Made by a program: the position numbers and the translations under genes. Below, piece by piece: positions 9,208 to 17,800 of a stretch of 64,000 nt of DNA (its first letter is position 1; every line of letters begins with the position of its first letter). The stretch is from UBA4874 sp002399435. Its GTDB lineage: Bacteria > Bacillota > Clostridia > Caldicoprobacterales > DTU083. The stretch is from contig DAISGI010000009.1 in NCBI GenBank assembly GCA_036823195.1, positions 1 through 64,000 on the forward strand, written 5' to 3'. The notes under the pieces are model-generated. The model was not told where the DNA came from and made no database searches. It saw only the letters and a program-made list of their open reading frames with translations.

Positions 9208-11388
9208 ATGACTACTGTACGAAAGCATATCAATCAACCTGCGAAAACGGGTATCGCGTGGATGCTGTGCTTGTTCCTTGCAGTGAGCATCAACATTGGT
9301 GTTCCAGCAAAAGCGGATCCGGCGGGCTATCAGACTGCAGCGAAAACGGATGATCTGATATTATACCTCAATGAGAAAGATTGTTCTTTTGTACTGGAGG
9401 ATTCGCGAAACGGCTATCAATGGAATTCCGTTGTGGACGACAGGAAAATGGATATCACCAAACTGAACGAGCAATGGAAATCCAATCTGAGATCGCTTTT
9501 GAACATCACTTATACAGATCTGAAGACGGGAGACGGAACCCTTATGACGGCAAGCTCCGCTTCCCTGAAGCCGGAGATATCCTTTCAAAAAAAGGAGGAC
9601 GGCATTGTCCTTTCTTATCATTTTAAAAGCATTCAGATAAGTTTGTCTTTGGAGCTCACGGTAAAGGATACTTCCATGGTGGCAAGAATCCCTGCCGACA
9701 GCATTCAGGAAGACGGCGACCTGGGAATTGTCAGTATTGAGCTGCTTCCTTTTCTGGGAACAGCCAGAGATGATGAAGACGGCTATTTTTTCTATCCGGA
9801 TGGCTGTGGCGCGATCATGAATTATAAAGATCCGATGCATTACGGGCAGAAAAAACATTCCTGGAATATCTACGGATCAGATATTGCGGATTATATGGCA
9901 GATTCCGATAACGCCCGGGCTTCTCTCCCGGTATTTGGAATAAATCATGGCGATAACGGTATTCTGGCCATCATAACGGAGGGGGAATACGATACGGTCA
10001 TCAATCTTACCCCATCCGGAAATGTAGTGGACCTGAACAGGATTTCTCCTGAGTTTCTTTACAGAAGGTTTTTTGTCGATCCCCGGACAAAGAAAAAGAT
10101 TACTAAAAAATATGATAAAGAGCTGTCCGGAAACGATTATGCCGTGCAGTATATGATGTTTCACGGAAAAAATGCCGGGTATAGTGGGATGGCCAATGGT
10201 TACAGGGAGTATCTCCTTAAAAATGGGACATTGGTTAAGAAAATAGAAGCGGGAGACGTTATCCCGTTAGGACTTGACCTTTTCATGGGCATAAGCGAAA
10301 AGACACTGATCTTTGATAAGTTTATTCCGATGACCGGGTTTAAGGATGCGAAGAACATTTTTAAGGAGTTTAAGGAGAAGGGAATCAAGAGGATACAGAG
10401 TAATCTACTTGGATGGACAAAGAAAGGTATGTATACGGAACCCCTGTATTTTCCCGCCAGCAGGAAACTGGGAGGGGATTCCGGTTTGAAGAAGCTGGCC
10501 CAATATGCATCGGAGAACGATATTGACCTGTTCCTATACACGGACTTTCAGACTGCCAACGCCAAATACGGCAAATTTTCCAAACGTAATGATGTGGTCT
10601 ATCAATCCAATGGATTTATATTTACCGGTAGGAAAAAGGATCATTTTATCTTCAATCCAACGGTAGCCCAGAATAATTTTACGGATTCCTTTCTGACGAA
10701 AGCGGGGGCATACGGTAAAGTAGGAGTGAACTTTTCTTCCTTCGGAAGTTTTGTCTATTATGATTACAATAAGCGGAATCCTTCCACCAAGAAGCAGACG
10801 GCGGATACCTGGAATCAGATTATGGAACAATCCAGCCGGGAGCTTGGCAAAACTGCGGTATATACCGGGAATCTGTATTCCCTGAAGTATGCAGATAAAA
10901 TAGATCATGTGGTTTCGGAGGATTCCGGACTTTTTATCACCAGTCAGCAGGTTCCTTTTTATCAGATGCTGGTGCATGGAGTTCTGCCATATACGGCTCC
11001 CATGAAGGAAGCGGGGAATCTTACCGCGGATATTGGGAAGCAGAAGCTCAAATGGATAGAATACGGGTATATGCCGTACTTCCAGTTGACTCATGAATCT
11101 CCTGAAGATCTGAAATTCTCAAATTACAGCGAGCTTTTCACATCAAAATATGACGAGTGGATCGATGTTGCCACGAAAATCTACAGGGAGATGAATGAAA
11201 AGCTGGGGGAACAGTGGGATAACTACATAATAGACCATAAGACGCTCCAGGAAAATGTAGTTCGCATTGTCTATGATGACGGAACCAGAGTATTTATAAA
11301 TTACGGCGACGACCCGGTAAAGGCGGAAGGGTACAGTATAAAAGCGATGGATTATACCGTAGTGGATAAGGAGGGGAGGGCAAAATGA
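9208..11388 (+). CDS. DUF5696-like secreted protein, probable glycoside-hydrolase-like barrel (cassette 1)
   Basis: This 726-residue protein has a signal peptide ending near residue 36. The first 300 residues are rich in beta strands. They begin with a LYLNEKDCSFVLEDSRNGY-like segment and include a YPDG(C)GAI motif. The second half looks like a TIM-barrel. It has PLGLDLFMG, a repeated K(N)IFKEFKEKGIKRIQ strand-helix unit, DLFLYTDFQ, a VYYDYN segment, and late acidic positions around YTGNLYSLK and SEDSG. I recognise the family as DUF5696-like from order and motifs. Hydrolase activity is inference, since no catalytic pair can be assigned with confidence. The start has GAGGAGGGG upstream. The stop overlaps the next permease start (ATGA), so the two are translationally coupled. 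The paralogue is at 49716-52313. Confidence 0.78.
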   Translation: MTTVRKHINQPAKTGIAWMLCLFLAVSINIGVPAKADPAGYQTAAKTDDLILYLNEKDCSFVLEDSRNGYQWNSVVDDRKMDITKLNEQWKSNLRSLLNITYTDLKTGDGTLMTASSASLKPEISFQKKEDGIVLSYHFKSIQISLSLELTVKDTSMVARIPADSIQEDGDLGIVSIELLPFLGTARDDEDGYFFYPDGCGAIMNYKDPMHYGQKKHSWNIYGSDIADYMADSDNARASLPVFGINHGDNGILAIITEGEYDTVINLTPSGNVVDLNRISPEFLYRRFFVDPRTKKKITKKYDKELSGNDYAVQYMMFHGKNAGYSGMANGYREYLLKNGTLVKKIEAGDVIPLGLDLFMGISEKTLIFDKFIPMTGFKDAKNIFKEFKEKGIKRIQSNLLGWTKKGMYTEPLYFPASRKLGGDSGLKKLAQYASENDIDLFLYTDFQTANAKYGKFSKRNDVVYQSNGFIFTGRKKDHFIFNPTVAQNNFTDSFLTKAGAYGKVGVNFSSFGSFVYYDYNKRNPSTKKQTADTWNQIMEQSSRELGKTAVYTGNLYSLKYADKIDHVVSEDSGLFITSQQVPFYQMLVHGVLPYTAPMKEAGNLTADIGKQKLKWIEYGYMPYFQLTHESPEDLKFSNYSELFTSKYDEWIDVATKIYREMNEKLGEQWDNYIIDHKTLQENVVRIVYDDGTRVFINYGDDPVKAEGYSIKAMDYTVVDKEGRAK

Positions 11389-12260
11389 AAAAGCTGACCA
11401 TTGAGAAGAAAAGAAGACTGGAAGGTATCCTGTTTATCTCGCCCTGGTTGTTGGGAGTGGCAATCTTCTTTGCGAATCCCATCATACAATCCATACGGCT
11501 CAGTCTGAGTAAAATTGTGAAGTTTAAGGGATTTGTAATGAAGTGGTATGGCTTTGGAAATTATTCGAAAGCCTTTATTTGGGATATCAATTTTGTTCCT
11601 ATGTTTCTGAATGTCATAAAAGACACGTTTATCAACACTCCGATCACATTGGTGTTCTCACTCATTATTGCCATGCTGATCAATCGCTCCATGAAAGGGC
11701 AGAGCTTTTTCCGTACTGTATTTTTCCTTCCTGTCCTGCTGGGAACTGGTCATGTTATGAAGCAGGTTCTGGGCATGGGCATTGGAGAAGACGCCATGGC
11801 AGTGGCGAAGGGTATTCTAATGCCGGAAGAATTTATGAGATACCTGGGACCTGCCTTTACTCAGGCAGTGGATGGATTTCTGGGGAGAATCACTTTAATC
11901 CTCTGGAAATCAGGAGTACAGATCATTATCTTCCTGGCGGGGCTCCAGGGCATATCAAGTTCTTTGTATGAAGCCGCCCACTGCGATGGCTGTACTTCCT
12001 GGGAAGCTTTCTGGAAGATCACCCTGCCTCTGATGACGCCGGTATTGCTTTTGAATTTTATCTATACCATTATTGATTCGTTTACGGATTCAAACAATCC
12101 GATTGTAGATTATATCCTGAATTATGGCTTCAAGAACAATCAGTTTGGCTATGGCGCGGCTATGGGCTGGATCTTTTTCCTCTTCATCGCTCTCGTATGT
12201 GGACTGGTGTTTGCATTCATGAGAAAACGTGTCTATAACGCAGGACTGAAACAGGGGTGA
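11385..12260 (+). CDS. Sugar ABC transporter permease (cassette 1, pair B)
   Basis: This 291-residue permease has six predicted spans. It carries a long extracytoplasmic insertion (about residues 125-165) after the GTGHVMKQ segment, and an EAA loop YEAAHCDGCTSWEAFW at about 194-212. The Cys-Asp-Gly variant of the loop is shared with the cassette 2 counterpart (52365-53261) and distinguishes pair B from pair A. The gene starts inside the stop codon of the DUF5696-like gene and overlaps the next permease by GTGA, so the three are coupled. Confidence 0.92.
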   Translation: MKKLTIEKKRRLEGILFISPWLLGVAIFFANPIIQSIRLSLSKIVKFKGFVMKWYGFGNYSKAFIWDINFVPMFLNVIKDTFINTPITLVFSLIIAMLINRSMKGQSFFRTVFFLPVLLGTGHVMKQVLGMGIGEDAMAVAKGILMPEEFMRYLGPAFTQAVDGFLGRITLILWKSGVQIIIFLAGLQGISSSLYEAAHCDGCTSWEAFWKITLPLMTPVLLLNFIYTIIDSFTDSNNPIVDYILNYGFKNNQFGYGAAMGWIFFLFIALVCGLVFAFMRKRVYNAGLKQG

Positions 12261-13267
12261 ATAAATTGGAAATCAGCAATAAATCAGTGTCAGCGCCCAA
12301 TATGCAGGCCGGGACTTCCGAACCTGTTCAAAACAATGCTTCAAGCAGAAAGGTGTTGTTTCATAAACTGACTACCAGGTATTTCTGGAAGGATATTGTC
12401 GTCAATCTGGCGCTTTATCTTTTGCTTCTGGATCTGGCTTTTGTCTTCCTGTATCCCTTTTTGGATATGATCATCACATCCTTAAAGACAGAGGAGGATC
12501 TGCTGGACATTACCGTACAATGGATCCCCAGTAAAATTTTCTGGCAGAACTACAAGATCGCTCTGGACAGTCTCAGCTACACTTCCTTTTTTAAGAACTC
12601 GGTTGTTGTAACGATTCTGGCCACGGTTGGCCATGTACTGTCCTGTTCGTGTATTGCTTACGGTTTTGCAAGATATCGATTCAAAGGAAGCGGTATTCTG
12701 TTCGGAATCGTCGTCTTATCCATGATTGTTCCCGTTGAGGTACTCATTTTTCCTCTTTATATGATGTATTCCAGGCTTGGCTGGCTGAATACCTTCCTTC
12801 CTCTTACTGTGCCTGCTTTTTTTGGATTTGGTCTGCGGGGAGGGCTGTTCATCTTTCTCTTCCGGCAGTTCTTTATCGGATTGCCTTATGAGATTGAGGA
12901 GGCTGCCCGCATAGATGGATGCGGACCCCTGAGGACATTTTCGAGCATTATGCTTCCCATGTCCCAATCTTCCATACTGGTCAGTATTGTGCTTTCTCTT
13001 GTATGGCACTGGAATGATTTCTTTGAACCCAGCATGTATCTGTTTAAGCCAAAAGTATCATTGCTGCCTGCCAGGTTATCCGGAATCATCAGCATGTTCA
13101 ATGCGGAGAAAGTGGTGGAAGACTATGCGGAAACGGAGATCATATTTAACGAAGCAATTGTAATGGCTGCCATCTTCCTGGTCATATTGCCCATTTTAAT
13201 TGTTTATGCTTTTTTGCAGAAAAGGTTCATGGAAGGGATTGAAAGATCAGGTCTTACAGGGCAATAA
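12257..13267 (+). CDS. Carbohydrate ABC transporter permease, MalG type (cassette 1, pair B)
   Basis: This 336-residue permease starts at a GTG that overlaps the previous stop by four bases. A hydrophilic N-terminal extension of about 45 residues (Ser/Asn/Gln-rich, then basic) precedes the first span. The EAA loop EEAARIDGCGPLRTF lies at about residues 213-230. The KRFMEGIERSGLTG tail is typical of the family. It partners with 11385-12260. The cassette 2 counterpart is 53359-54294, which has a shorter N-terminus. This is the last transport gene of cassette 1. Confidence 0.92.
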   Translation: MNKLEISNKSVSAPNMQAGTSEPVQNNASSRKVLFHKLTTRYFWKDIVVNLALYLLLLDLAFVFLYPFLDMIITSLKTEEDLLDITVQWIPSKIFWQNYKIALDSLSYTSFFKNSVVVTILATVGHVLSCSCIAYGFARYRFKGSGILFGIVVLSMIVPVEVLIFPLYMMYSRLGWLNTFLPLTVPAFFGFGLRGGLFIFLFRQFFIGLPYEIEEAARIDGCGPLRTFSSIMLPMSQSSILVSIVLSLVWHWNDFFEPSMYLFKPKVSLLPARLSGIISMFNAEKVVEDYAETEIIFNEAIVMAAIFLVILPILIVYAFLQKRFMEGIERSGLTGQ

Positions 13268-13498
13268 TAGACTGTCCGGGGCTTCACCTTCCCTTCGAAA
13301 AGAGCGCTGTGACTCAGGCAGGGTCATGGCGCGGTCTTTTGCTATGAAAAACGCATTGCTCTGCAGGAATTCCCTGGTACGCTTCAAATCAGGAACTATA
13401 TATTTGACAGGTAACTGAAAATGCTGTAAGGAAGCGCGAAAAGTCATTATTTCGGCATTCTCATTGACGGATCCCTTAGTCTCCTGATATACTCTCAT
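13247..13498 (-). CDS. Small unrecognised reading frame, doubtful
   Basis: An 83-codon leftward frame begins with ATG preceded by AAAGGAG at good spacing. The protein has no motif that I know. It is mildly basic, with a LKRTREFLQSNAFF helix-like stretch. Its 3' end runs 21 bp into the end of the convergent permease gene and through a hairpin. It may be a remnant or chance. It is listed because of the good ribosome site in an otherwise empty 430-bp interval (13268-13698). Confidence 0.2.
   Translation of the reverse strand: MRVYQETKGSVNENAEIMTFRASLQHFQLPVKYIVPDLKRTREFLQSNAFFIAKDRAMTLPESQRSFRREGEAPDSLLLPCKT
13297..13341 (+). terminator. Imperfect hairpin after cassette 1
   Basis: A long imperfect stem (about 13297-13312 with 13322-13341) follows the last permease gene. 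The right arm contains TCTTTT, but no clean T tract follows. It is probably a weak terminator separating the transport operon from the AraC gene. Confidence 0.4.
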
Positions 13499-13698
13499 TA
13501 TGCAAGCTCCTTTGTCTTTGATGGTTTATTGACTTCACAATATGATTCTATCCAACAAGGAATAAAAAGTCGATGGAGGGGCGATATCCGTATATCCGTC
13601 ACAGGATACCCGTCTTGAGACATGGGAATGTCTGTCAATCTAGCATGTTTCAGCGAACTGTTGTCCATGGAAAAAGCTTTGGATCAGGAGTGGCTGCA

Positions 13699-16053
13699 AT
13701 GGCATATATAAAGAAAATACAAACGGTTATATGGAAAAAATTTAAAAAGAAATCCTGGAATAACAAGAGTATATTGATCTCATGGCTGATCTCCTATCTG
13801 ACCATACTCCTGATTCCCATTATTATCAGCGGGTTTTTCTACATGGAATCCGCACGGATTGTTGAAAAGGAAATCAACAGCAATAACTATATCATGCTGA
13901 AACAGATTCAAAGATCCATCGATAAAAAGATGTTGGACGTAAAACGGCAGAGTCTTCAAATGGCCCGCGATGCGGAGATAGGATCCCTTGTTTTCTCCCG
14001 CGCGCCATTGGACTCCCATGGGAAGTATATGATCAGTAAAGTGCAGGATGTTCTTTTTTCGTATTGGGTAGCCAACAGCTATATCGACGAGATCTATATT
14101 TATCTGCATGACACCGATATGATTGTAAGCTCCCGAACCTCATACAGTATGGACCTGCTGGAGGGTGTACTGGCAGATCACAAGAAAATATCAGCCCGAC
14201 AATTCAGGATGCTGTCAAAAACGGAATTCATGGATGAGTTTATCGGTATGGAAATACATCAGGGAAGGGAACATTCCTATACCGTCGCTCATATTCAATC
14301 CCTGCCCTATGGACGGCATTATAAAGCCAGGGCGACAATGTTGATATTACTGGACTATGATGCTTTTGTGGATGAGATATCCAGCCTGGAAGGCCTTCAG
14401 CAGGGAAACGTGGTGATTCTGGATGGGAAAAGCCAGGTGGTTGCTTCCACCGACTCTGCGCATTCCTATTCCGGGATTCAATACAGGAAGTTTCAGGATA
14501 ACAGCTTATCCCATCAGACCATAGACGGGAAGGAGTATGTACTGTCCAGCATTCATTCCCAGGTCAATGACTGGAAGTATCTATTTATTCTTCCGTCCGG
14601 CGTATTTCTGGAAAAAGTAAAGTATATCAAACGGCTTACCGGATATAGCATTTTGTTATGCCTGATCATCGGAGGGGTCGTAGCCTATCTGTTTACCAGA
14701 AAAAATTATAATCCGGTTCAGGAAATCGTTCATGCACTCGCGAACACTGCCGGTATCGAATTGAATCCCGGTTGGGATGAATACAGCTTTATTCGCAAGG
14801 CGATCAGCAATACTCTGGATGCGAAAGAAAAGATGAAGCAAAAGTTGGAGCGGCAGAAGATTACACTGCGCTCTGACTTTCTGGTCCGTTTGATCAAAGG
14901 TATGCCGGAACGTTCTGTGCCGATTGATGAAGCTCTTTCCTCATATGGCATTGAGTGGCCGGGAGACAGCTTTTGCGTGATGTTGTTTTACATTGAAGAC
15001 TTCAGGCAGTTGTTTGTCGGAGAGTCGTCTGATTCCATCGAACAATTAAAGCTGGTTCAATTCATTATTGCAAATGTGACGGAGGAATTGACCAGCAGGA
15101 AGTACAAAGGATTTGCACTGGAAGCGGATGATCTGATGGCATGTCTGGTAAATATCCGGGGGGACCGGCGAGCCGTTGCCAAAAATGATCTGAATGCAAT
15201 CGCCGGGGAAATCCAGCGTTTTATCCGGGAGAACTTCTTTATTCACATGACCATATCCATAGGCAACATTCATGATAAAATTGCCGGGATTCCACAATCC
15301 TTCCAGGAAGCTAAGGAGGCCATGGAATATCGGATGGTCATGGGAAGCGAACGGATTATTGGGTATTATGAAATCGCCAATCCCAAAAACAACTATGACT
15401 ACCCCATAGAAAAAGAACAGCAGCTGATCAACACAATCAAACTGGGAGATTTACAGGCAGCTCAAAACATCATCAATGATGTGTTTCAACAACATTTCTC
15501 CGGAGAAATGATTTCTGTGGAAATGACAAAGTGCCTCCTTTTTGATCTGATGAGCACGATGATCAAAGCATTGAATGACATTGATATGCCGGATACCAGT
15601 GCCTTTGTGGAAGAATTGAATCCCATCACGAGATTGTCCGGGTCCAATACGGTCATGGAAATGAAATATGAGATTATGAATATCCTGAGAAAAATCTGCG
15701 ATTACATTGTGCGCAATAAAAAAGACCGGAATCAGAAGATAGCGGATCAGATCCGTTTCATTGTTGATCAGAACTATACGGACGCCAATTTGTGCATTGC
15801 CGGTATTGCAGAGGAGTTTGAACTGACCGGCCCTTATATCTCGAAGATCTTCAAGGATCAGACGGGGGAAGGAATACAGGATTATATCAACAAGGTACGG
15901 ATCAGGCAGGCAAAAGTCCTGTTGACCGAAGAACGTTGGAACCTGGACCGGACAGCAAAGAAAGTCGGATATTGCAACAGCAATGGCTTGATCCGCATTT
16001 TTAAAAAATATGAAGGGCTGACTCCCGGAAAGTATCGGGAAATGAATTTGTAG
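13699..16053 (+). CDS. Membrane-anchored AraC-family regulator with extracellular sensor domain
   Basis: The protein has 784 residues from the ATG at 13699, which has AGGAG eight bases upstream. A longer frame exists upstream but lacks a good site. A basic N-terminus leads into a span at about 27-48. An extracytoplasmic sensor region of about 265 residues (Cache-like) follows. A second span (SILLCLIIGGVVAYLF) lies near 313-333, then a long cytoplasmic linker region with a GGDEF-like degenerate fold position. A C-terminal double helix-turn-helix AraC domain spans about 690-784 (IAEEFELTGPYISKIFK, then AKKVGYCNSNGLIRIFKKY). This architecture is common for sugar-responsive regulators beside LplA-type importers. 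It probably senses the imported glycan and activates cassette 1. Cassette 2 lacks such a gene, so this one may control both. Confidence 0.88.
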   Translation: MAYIKKIQTVIWKKFKKKSWNNKSILISWLISYLTILLIPIIISGFFYMESARIVEKEINSNNYIMLKQIQRSIDKKMLDVKRQSLQMARDAEIGSLVFSRAPLDSHGKYMISKVQDVLFSYWVANSYIDEIYIYLHDTDMIVSSRTSYSMDLLEGVLADHKKISARQFRMLSKTEFMDEFIGMEIHQGREHSYTVAHIQSLPYGRHYKARATMLILLDYDAFVDEISSLEGLQQGNVVILDGKSQVVASTDSAHSYSGIQYRKFQDNSLSHQTIDGKEYVLSSIHSQVNDWKYLFILPSGVFLEKVKYIKRLTGYSILLCLIIGGVVAYLFTRKNYNPVQEIVHALANTAGIELNPGWDEYSFIRKAISNTLDAKEKMKQKLERQKITLRSDFLVRLIKGMPERSVPIDEALSSYGIEWPGDSFCVMLFYIEDFRQLFVGESSDSIEQLKLVQFIIANVTEELTSRKYKGFALEADDLMACLVNIRGDRRAVAKNDLNAIAGEIQRFIRENFFIHMTISIGNIHDKIAGIPQSFQEAKEAMEYRMVMGSERIIGYYEIANPKNNYDYPIEKEQQLINTIKLGDLQAAQNIINDVFQQHFSGEMISVEMTKCLLFDLMSTMIKALNDIDMPDTSAFVEELNPITRLSGSNTVMEMKYEIMNILRKICDYIVRNKKDRNQKIADQIRFIVDQNYTDANLCIAGIAEEFELTGPYISKIFKDQTGEGIQDYINKVRIRQAKVLLTEERWNLDRTAKKVGYCNSNGLIRIFKKYEGLTPGKYREMNL

Positions 16054-16060
16054 AATCTGC

Positions 16061-16104
16061 AGGATATACATAGGATATACATAGGATATACATAGGGTAT
16101 ACCG
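16061..16104 (+). repeat. 11-bp tandem repeat, four copies
   Basis: The unit AGGATATACAT occurs at 16061-16071, 16072-16082 and 16083-16093. A degenerate fourth copy runs to 16104. It starts eight bases after the AraC stop codon. The period is close to one helical turn. Confidence 0.85.
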
Positions 16105-16142
16105 ATATGATGTCTGACTGGAAAAACAAATAAAACATATAA

Positions 16143-16173
16143 AACAGGTGGCCGGGATATCCAGCCACCTGTT
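16143..16173 (-). terminator. Terminator for the PEP carboxykinase gene
   Basis: A 10-bp perfect stem (16143-16152 with 16164-16173) is followed on the minus strand by a long T-rich tract. It lies about 54 bases beyond the ancestral stop of the carboxykinase frame (16227), not close to the premature stop, which fits the longer original gene. Confidence 0.7.
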
Positions 16174-16226
16174 CCTTTATCGGGGAATTGGTTCATAAAG
16201 TAAAAATCAGCTGTAGTTCATTGCAA

Positions 16227-16364
16227 TCAATTGTGGAGACGTTCCTCCAGGTTTGCCAGCTGGTGAGCCAGCTCTTTTGGTAATTTGTCTCCATAGATCT
16301 TGTAGTATTCCTTTATGGAATCCGCTTCTTTCAGCCACTCCTGCTTATCCACATGAAGCAGCTC
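16227..16364 (-). other. Orphaned C-terminal coding tail of PEP carboxykinase
   Basis: After the in-frame TAG at 16365-16367 the same frame continues for 45 sense codons to a TGA at 16227-16229. The translation (ELLHVDKQEWLKEADSIKEY and onward to ANLEERLHN) is the expected C-terminal helix of the family. This tail is lost unless the amber codon is read through or is a sequence error. Confidence 0.85.
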
Positions 16365-17765
16365 CTACATGTCCTCTTCACTGACATCCAGTCCCTCTGT
16401 ATCGATGGCGCCCGGGGCAGGTATGTTTCCAATGGGGGATTTAACGGCTTTGCCTTTGCCGGAAGTTCTTTCAAAGATCCACTTCAGTACGCGGCTGTTC
16501 TCGCCAAAACCGGGCCACAGGAATTTACCGTTATCGTCTTTGCGGAACCAGTTGACATAATAGATCCTGGGCAGCTTGTCGGGATCTGTTTTCTTTCCGA
16601 TTTCCAGCCAATGATTCAGGTAGTCGCCCATATTGTATCCGCAGAAAGGAAGCATGGCAAACGGATCACGGCGTACCTGGCCGATGTTTTTGGAGATGGT
16701 TGCTGCTGTAATCTCGGAGCCCATAATGGAGCCCATGAAGATGCCGTGTTCCCAGTTAAAGCTCTCATGAACCAGGGGGATGGTTGTGGGGCGGCGTCCG
16801 CCGACCAGTATGGCAGAGATGGGGACGCCGGCAGGATCTTCCCACTCCGGAGCAATGACGGGACATTGCTTCGCAGGTGCGGTAAACCTGGCATTGGGAT
16901 GAGCAGCAGGTTTCTTACTGTCCGGAGTCCAGTCGTTGCCCTGCCAGTCAACCAGATGATCCGGCGCATCCTGGTCAATTCCTTCCCACCAGACATCTCC
17001 GTCATCCGTCAGTGCAACGTTGGTATAGATGGTATTTCTTGCAGCACTGTGCATGGCATTGGGGTTGGATTTATAGGAGGTTCCCGGCGCCACTCCAAAG
17101 AACCCTGCTTCAGGATTGATGGCATACAGGCGTCCGTCTTTCCCGAATTTCATCCAGGCGATATCGTCTCCGACGGTTTCCACTTTCCAGCCCGGGATGG
17201 TAGGAATCAGCATGGCCAGATTGGTTTTCCCGCATGCACTTGGGAACGCTCCGGTCACGTACTTGACTTCGCCTTCGGGGTTGGTAAGCTTCAAGATCAG
17301 CATATGCTCTGCCAGCCAGCCTTCGTCTCTTGCCTGAACGGAAGCAATGCGGAGAGCAAAACATTTTTTGCCCAGCAGGGCATTTCCGCCATAGCCGGAG
17401 CCATAGGACCAGATTGTCCTTTCTTCCGGGAACTGGCTGATATATTTTTTCTCCATGGGGGCACAGGGCCAGGTGGAATCCTTTTCTCCCTCTTTCAGCG
17501 GAGCGCCAATGGAATGCAGGCAGGGAACAAACTCTCCGTCTCCCAGGACATCCAGTACTTTCTTTCCGATACGGGTCATAATGCGCATGTTTACAACNNN
17601 NNNNNNNNNNNNNNNNNNNNNNNNNNNNNNNNNNNNNNNNNNNNNNNNNNNNNNNNNNNNNNNNNNNNNNNNNNNNNNNNNNNNNNNNNNNNNNNNNTGA
17701 CACATGTCTGTCATCTCTTGTACCCAATCCAACAGCTTCTGATTCGTGGTCATCTTGTCACTCAT
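16365..17765 (-). CDS. pckG: Phosphoenolpyruvate carboxykinase (GTP), interrupted by a gap and ended early by TAG
   Basis: This enzyme interconverts oxaloacetate plus GTP with phosphoenolpyruvate, CO2 and GDP. The sequence shows the MRIMTR region and the P-loop-like PSACGKTN segment with the hyper-reactive cysteine. It also shows the metal/nucleotide motif GDDIAWMKFG, the FFGVAPGTS segment, and the C-terminal NWFRKDDNGKFLWPGFGENSRVL block typical of GTP-dependent enzymes. Only about 21 N-terminal residues precede the 100-N gap, whereas the family has roughly 180-200 before MRIMTR. The gap must therefore stand for several hundred bases. The frame stops at TAG after DVSEEDM, and a family-like tail continues downstream. 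The start has AAAGGAG. It may be a functional gene with an assembly or base error, or a decaying gene. Confidence 0.85.
   Translation of the reverse strand: MSDKMTTNQKLLDWVQEMTDMCXXXXXXXXXXXXXXXXXXXXXXXXXXXXXXXXXXVVNMRIMTRIGKKVLDVLGDGEFVPCLHSIGAPLKEGEKDSTWPCAPMEKKYISQFPEERTIWSYGSGYGGNALLGKKCFALRIASVQARDEGWLAEHMLILKLTNPEGEVKYVTGAFPSACGKTNLAMLIPTIPGWKVETVGDDIAWMKFGKDGRLYAINPEAGFFGVAPGTSYKSNPNAMHSAARNTIYTNVALTDDGDVWWEGIDQDAPDHLVDWQGNDWTPDSKKPAAHPNARFTAPAKQCPVIAPEWEDPAGVPISAILVGGRRPTTIPLVHESFNWEHGIFMGSIMGSEITAATISKNIGQVRRDPFAMLPFCGYNMGDYLNHWLEIGKKTDPDKLPRIYYVNWFRKDDNGKFLWPGFGENSRVLKWIFERTSGKGKAVKSPIGNIPAPGAIDTEGLDVSEEDM
17598..17697 (-). other. Assembly gap (100 N) inside the carboxykinase gene
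   Basis: This is a placeholder run of exactly 100 N. Comparison with the normal family length suggests roughly 450-500 missing coding bases. The apparent open frame across it is therefore not evidence of continuity. Confidence 0.95.
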
Positions 17766-17800
17766 CTGATTACTCCTTTGCTGAATAAGTATTTTATAAA

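Noticed and set aside
13573..13698. Upstream extension of the AraC regulator
   Set aside because: The extra 42 residues have no ribosome site at their start, while the internal ATG at 13699 has AGGAG at ideal spacing just before a typical basic N-terminus.
16365..16367. Pyrrolysine or genetic code change at the carboxykinase amber
   Set aside because: Several other genes in the window end in TAG, and no pyl genes are visible, so a mutation or sequence error is more likely.
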